Of a stretch of DNA of 17,715 nucleotides, positions 15,273-17,715 are shown piece by piece (position 1 is the stretch's first letter; each line of letters opens with the position of its first letter). The notes under the pieces were generated by a model. That model did no database searches. It was not told the origin of the DNA and saw nothing but the letters and a program-made list of their open reading frames with translations. The stretch lies in NCBI GenBank assembly GCA_946482165.1, contig CAMLQS010000069.1, forward strand, positions 1 through 17,715. The letters run 5' to 3'. This DNA comes from an uncultured Verrucomicrobiota bacterium (lineage in GTDB: Bacteria; Verrucomicrobiota; Verrucomicrobiae; Opitutales; Opitutaceae). Position numbers and translations under genes: made by a program.

Positions 15273-15731
15273 TCAGGTCACTTTGCGCGCGTCGCGGCCG
15301 ACCTGGTCCTTGAGCTTGTCGAGGATGCCGTTGATGAAGCGTTTCGCGTCGGCGTTGGAGAACTGCTTTGAAAGATCGATCGCCTCGTTGATCGAAACCA
15401 CGGGCGGGATGTCCTTGCGGTGGATCATCTCGAAAATCGCGAGGCGGAGAATCGCGAGGTCGATGCGCGCGATGCGGTCGAAATCCCAGTTCTGGGCGAG
15501 GCCGCGTATGCGCCCGTCGATCTCGTCGCAATGCTCGATCACGCCGTGAATCAGCTCCTCGCCGAAAGCGTAGTGCTCGCGCGGCTTGCCGTCGGCGATC
15601 TGAAGATTCTCGAAGAAGAGAGCCAGGTCCGCGGCGAGATGCTCGGGGCGGTTGAGGCTCCAAGCATAGAGATATTGGAGTGCGGCCACGCGGCCGTCAC
15701 GGCGCTGGGCGAAAAGGGCTTTGTTGCTCAT
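15273..15731 (-). CDS. nusB: Transcription antitermination factor NusB
   Basis: NusB is a 152-residue all-helical RNA-binding factor. With NusE (ribosomal protein S10) it binds boxA in rRNA leaders and supports antitermination. Family features are RRDGRVAALQYLYAW near the start, FGEELIHGVIEH, WDFDRIARIDLAILRLAIFEM in the middle and PPVVSINEAIDLSKQFS followed by FINGILDKL near the end. The frame is open upstream to 15800, but those residues are proline-rich and overlap ribH. ATG 15731 puts the family N-terminus in place and lies 1 bp after the ribH stop, an arrangement that implies translational coupling. The ribH-nusB order is common in bacteria. Confidence 0.95.
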   Translation of the reverse strand: MSNKALFAQRRDGRVAALQYLYAWSLNRPEHLAADLALFFENLQIADGKPREHYAFGEELIHGVIEHCDEIDGRIRGLAQNWDFDRIARIDLAILRLAIFEMIHRKDIPPVVSINEAIDLSKQFSNADAKRFINGILDKLKDQVGRDARKVT

Positions 15732-15732
15732 C

Positions 15733-16206
15733 TCAGGAAAGGGTCTTGTGAAGGCCGGCCATCTCAAGGGCGGCGGCGGCGAACTCGGCGCCGCGGTCAT
15801 ATTCGCCGGTCGTGCGTTTCTCCGCCTGCTCGCGGGTGTTCACCACGATCACGCCGTTGATCGCGGGCACGCCGGTATCGAGCGAGACGCGCATGAGCGC
15901 ATGGGCGACGGCGTCGCCGACCATCTCGTGGTGGTTGGTGTCGCCCGCGATGAGCACGCCGAGCGCGATCACCGCATGAAACCGGCCGGTCGAGGCCAAT
16001 CGCTGGACCGCCCAAGGAACCTCGTGCGAACCGGGCACGCGCACGACCTCGACGGAAGCGGCGGGAACGCCGGCCGCGACGAGCGTGGCGGTGGCGCGAG
16101 CCACGAGCGCGTCGACCAAGGCGGCGTTGAAGCGGGCCGCGACGATGCCAAACCGCAGCGCGGCGGCATCGGAAACGGACACTGGCGTGGGCGCGTCGAG
16201 ACTCAT
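15733..16206 (-). CDS. ribH: 6,7-dimethyl-8-ribityllumazine synthase (RibH)
   Basis: RibH condenses 5-amino-6-ribitylaminouracil with 3,4-dihydroxy-2-butanone 4-phosphate in the penultimate step of riboflavin synthesis. The protein has 157 residues, a normal length. Motifs include FGIVAARFN (substrate binding) near residues 19-27, VPGSHEVPWAVQRLA, the catalytic-region block ALGVLIAGDTNHHEMV with the general-base histidine, and INGVIVVNTREQAEKRTTG with the phosphate-binding arginine. ATG 16206 is chosen because it precedes the family N-terminus; the frame is open further upstream without family similarity. The usual GVLTxxxxEQA reads GVIVVNTREQA. The other riboflavin genes are not in the window. 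It is the first gene of the ribH-nusB-ftsY unit. Confidence 0.94.
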   Translation of the reverse strand: MSLDAPTPVSVSDAAALRFGIVAARFNAALVDALVARATATLVAAGVPAASVEVVRVPGSHEVPWAVQRLASTGRFHAVIALGVLIAGDTNHHEMVGDAVAHALMRVSLDTGVPAINGVIVVNTREQAEKRTTGEYDRGAEFAAAALEMAGLHKTLS

Positions 16207-16363
16207 GGGAAAGAAGGAACCGAAAGGCATGCGCCGCCGGCCGCCGCGAAGCAAACGGGAAAAAACGGCGCCGCGCGGCTTGCCTTGCATGGAACAAAAA
16301 CGCGGCCGGAGCGCCCGGTGGACGCCCCGCCGCGCGGAGGACCCGAGCGCGGCGGCGGCCGGC

Positions 16364-16391
16364 TTGACCCGAACAAGGCCGTATATACGCT
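16364..16391 (+). promoter_or_regulatory. Candidate promoter with palindromic operator of the first vapBC module
   Basis: TTGACC at 16364-16369 resembles a -35 box. A -10-like TACGCT at 16386-16391 follows at 16 bp. The perfect 10-bp palindrome cgtatatacg (16380-16389) overlaps the -10 region, where a VapB dimer would be expected to bind to autoregulate. If this -10 is real, transcription would start at or just next to the vapB ATG, giving a leaderless or nearly leaderless mRNA. Confidence 0.45.
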
Positions 16392-16393
16392 GT

Positions 16394-16654
16394 ATGCCCA
16401 TGAAATCTCCTCCCGTTAAACGCGGGGCCCGGCCCGATTCCCCCGCCCCGCTTCTCGCCAAAGTCTTCAAGTCGGGCAACTCGCAGGCGATCCGCATCCC
16501 CGGCTCCGTGAAACTGAAAGCCAAGGCCTACATCATCGAGCCCGACGGCGGCGGCGGCCTGCGCCTGATCGACCCGGTCGCGGAGGCGAAGCGCCTGGCG
16601 GCCCTGCGCTCGCTGCGCGGCTCCGCCCCCGATTTCCCCGACCACACCACGTGA
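16394..16654 (+). CDS. vapB: VapB-type antitoxin, AbrB/SpoVT family
   Basis: This 86-residue antitoxin is expected to bind and inactivate the VapC toxin encoded just downstream and to repress its own promoter. The AbrB-type swapped-hairpin DNA-binding part has AKVFKSGNSQAIRIPGSV at about 22-39, nearly identical to the family signature, then KAKAYIIEPDG. The acidic C-terminal part (LRGSAPDFPDHTT) would be the toxin-binding tail. Starts are possible at ATG 16394 and ATG 16400; 16394 is used, and the difference is two residues. The stop overlaps the toxin start by 4 bp (GTGA), so the two are translationally coupled. A palindrome sits just upstream of the start. Confidence 0.88.
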   Translation: MPMKSPPVKRGARPDSPAPLLAKVFKSGNSQAIRIPGSVKLKAKAYIIEPDGGGGLRLIDPVAEAKRLAALRSLRGSAPDFPDHTT

Positions 16655-17106
16655 TCAGCATGACCGTCTACCTGCCCGACACGAATGTCTGGTCCCGTTA
16701 CCTGCGCGATCACCCGCAAGACGCCGAGCTCTGCGCCAAGGTGGAACAAAACATCGCCGCATGCCGCCTGTCCGCTATCGCTTTGATGGAGCTGGAATAT
16801 GGCGCGGCAAAGCGCCCGGACGTGCCTGCGTTTCGCGAGCGGATACTGCGCCTCACGGCGCTTTTCCCGGGCGTGGCGCCCTTCGACTCCTCCTGCGCCT
16901 ACCACGCGGGCATCGTGCGCGCGCACCTCGCCAACCTTAAACCCAACGCCCAGCCGATCGGGCATTACGACGCGCTGCTGGCCGGACAGGCGATCGCCTT
17001 GGGCGCCGTCTTCGTGACGGATAACATTTCGGAGTTTCGCCGAGTGCCCGGCCTCGCCTGCGAAAACTGGCGGGGGCCGGCCGCCTATCGCTCCTCCGCC
17101 AAATAG
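16651..17106 (+). CDS. vapC: VapC-type PIN-domain ribonuclease toxin
   Basis: This 151-residue PIN-domain protein is expected to be an Mg-dependent RNase toxin. The acidic residues are in place: D10 in YLPDTNVWSRYL, E47 in ALMELEYGAAKRP, D107 in IGHYDALLAGQA and D124 in VFVTDNISEF. Length and arrangement match the VapC family, particularly the group partnered with AbrB-type antitoxins. GTG at 16651 overlaps the antitoxin stop by 4 bp; an ATG at 16660 is an alternative start that removes three residues. The 3' end overlaps the 3' end of the second, oppositely oriented vapC by 22 bp (17085-17106). Confidence 0.92.
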   Translation: MISMTVYLPDTNVWSRYLRDHPQDAELCAKVEQNIAACRLSAIALMELEYGAAKRPDVPAFRERILRLTALFPGVAPFDSSCAYHAGIVRAHLANLKPNAQPIGHYDALLAGQAIALGAVFVTDNISEFRRVPGLACENWRGPAAYRSSAK

Positions 17107-17507
17107 CTCCCGCCGTAGCCGGGCGTGTAGATCGCCGCCCCGCCCAGGCCGGCCAGGGTCGCGAAATGCACGTCGCGCGAAAACACCCGCCAGCCGCGCT
17201 GCGCCGCCGTGGCTGAAATAAGCAGGTCGTTCGACGGGAGGGTGTGGCCCGCCTCGCGCGCGCACCAGGCAAGGGCCTTGGCGGCGTCCCACTCGGGCTC
17301 GCCGCACGCCGCGTAAGGGATGACGCCGAAAAACATCTCCAGCGCCCGACGCTCCTCGCGGCGCGCGCCGCCGAGCACCTCCAGCTTCACCGGCGAGCAC
17401 CAAGCCGCCTCGTATTCGTCGAGCAGCGCGCGCAGTGCGACCTTCGTGGCCAGATCGCCTTGGCGGCGGGCGGCTTCGATCCAAACCGAGGAATCGACGA
17501 GAACCAT
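17085..17507 (-). CDS. vapC: Second VapC-type PIN-domain toxin
   Basis: This 140-residue PIN-domain RNase is distinct from the neighbouring one. Catalytic acids are D5 in VLVDSSVWIE, E43 in PVKLEVLGGARR, D94 in LPSNDLLISA and, near the usual fourth position, D112 in VFSRDVHF. The VDSSVWI start is typical of VapC proteins paired with short helix-rich VapB antitoxins. ATG 17507 gives the conserved N-terminus directly; upstream codons in the frame are arginine-rich and not protein-like. It follows the second antitoxin by 16 bp and converges on the first toxin gene with a 22-bp overlap. Confidence 0.92.
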   Translation of the reverse strand: MVLVDSSVWIEAARRQGDLATKVALRALLDEYEAAWCSPVKLEVLGGARREERRALEMFFGVIPYAACGEPEWDAAKALAWCAREAGHTLPSNDLLISATAAQRGWRVFSRDVHFATLAGLGGAAIYTPGYGGSYLAEER

Positions 17508-17523
17508 GGCGGGGCGTCGTCGC

Positions 17524-17715
17524 TCAGGCATCCTGCCGCGCCTTCTCCGCCGCCGTCTGCTCGGGGTAGTCGAAAGCGCCTTCCATGAGCAGGCGGCCAA
17601 ACTCGCGCGCCTTCCTGCGCTTCAGGAACTCCTCGACGGCCTGGGCGACGGCCGGCCCCTTCTTGCGCTCGTTGGTCACGGCCATGAGTTCGCTCAAGGT
17701 GGCGTCATCGAGCTC
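17524..17715 (-). CDS. vapB: Second VapB-type antitoxin (N-terminus outside window)
   Basis: The last 63 codons of an antitoxin gene are visible, read leftward from the right edge. The sequence ELDDATLSELMAVTNERKKG, then AVAQAVEEFLKRRKAREF and LLMEGAFDYP, fits the DUF2191-type VapB family (an N-terminal ribbon-helix-helix-like part with a C-terminal toxin-binding segment). That family begins a few residues before LDD, so only a short N-terminal part is probably missing. Its TGA at 17524-17526 is 16 bp before the toxin ATG, the usual antitoxin-first order. Confidence 0.82.
   Translation of the reverse strand, partial: ELDDATLSELMAVTNERKKGPAVAQAVEEFLKRRKAREFGRLLMEGAFDYPEQTAAEKARQDA

Overview
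The window is GC-rich and densely coded. No gap between genes exceeds about 270 bases, and no tRNA, rRNA, CRISPR array or insertion sequence was seen. Gene content, base composition and the near-absence of Shine-Dalgarno sequences fit a Verrucomicrobiota bacterium, most likely Opitutaceae. That placement rests on familiarity with the families, not on a search. The Mla/MCE transporter and an N-terminal lipobox indicate a Gram-negative envelope.

Left part (1-2874, minus strand): a RecD2-type helicase, cut by the left edge at its C-terminus, lies 9 bp downstream of a Gph-like HAD phosphatase. Both are transcribed leftward.

Centre-left (3082-8102, plus strand): a five-gene cluster. It holds an MlaE-type permease with an N-terminal STAS-like region, an MlaF-type ATPase, an MCE-domain protein, a PqiC/DUF330-like lipoprotein, and a histidine kinase with an N-terminal CBS pair. 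The first four would form a lipid ABC transporter spanning inner membrane, periplasm and outer membrane. The kinase follows by 3 bp and could link transport to signalling.

Centre (8190-11309): a small unknown protein (minus), a membrane-anchored or secreted subtilisin-like protease with a CARDB-like tail (plus), a strong bidirectional terminator, and a NarL/LuxR response regulator (minus). The gap at 8562-8827 between the divergent unknown gene and the protease shows no convincing gene, promoter or riboswitch.

Centre-right (11390-14142): RlmJ 23S rRNA methyltransferase, a YhcH/TabA-family protein and a LolA-like exported protein, all minus, then a short unknown plus-strand gene. A nested palindrome lies upstream of the YhcH gene.

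Right part (14246-16206, minus strand): ribH-nusB-ftsY, with ribH and nusB separated by 1 bp. A REP-like inverted pair lies at the ftsY 3' end and a different inverted repeat between nusB and ftsY.

Right end (16364-17715): two toxin-antitoxin modules facing each other, an AbrB-type vapBC (plus) and a second vapBC of another antitoxin type (minus, antitoxin cut by the right edge). The two PIN toxin genes overlap tail to tail by 22 bp.

The most interesting items are the transporter-linked CBS kinase, the overlapping vapC pair, the nested palindrome at 12873-12955 and the two intergenic inverted repeats. No clearly new defence or metabolic system is visible.
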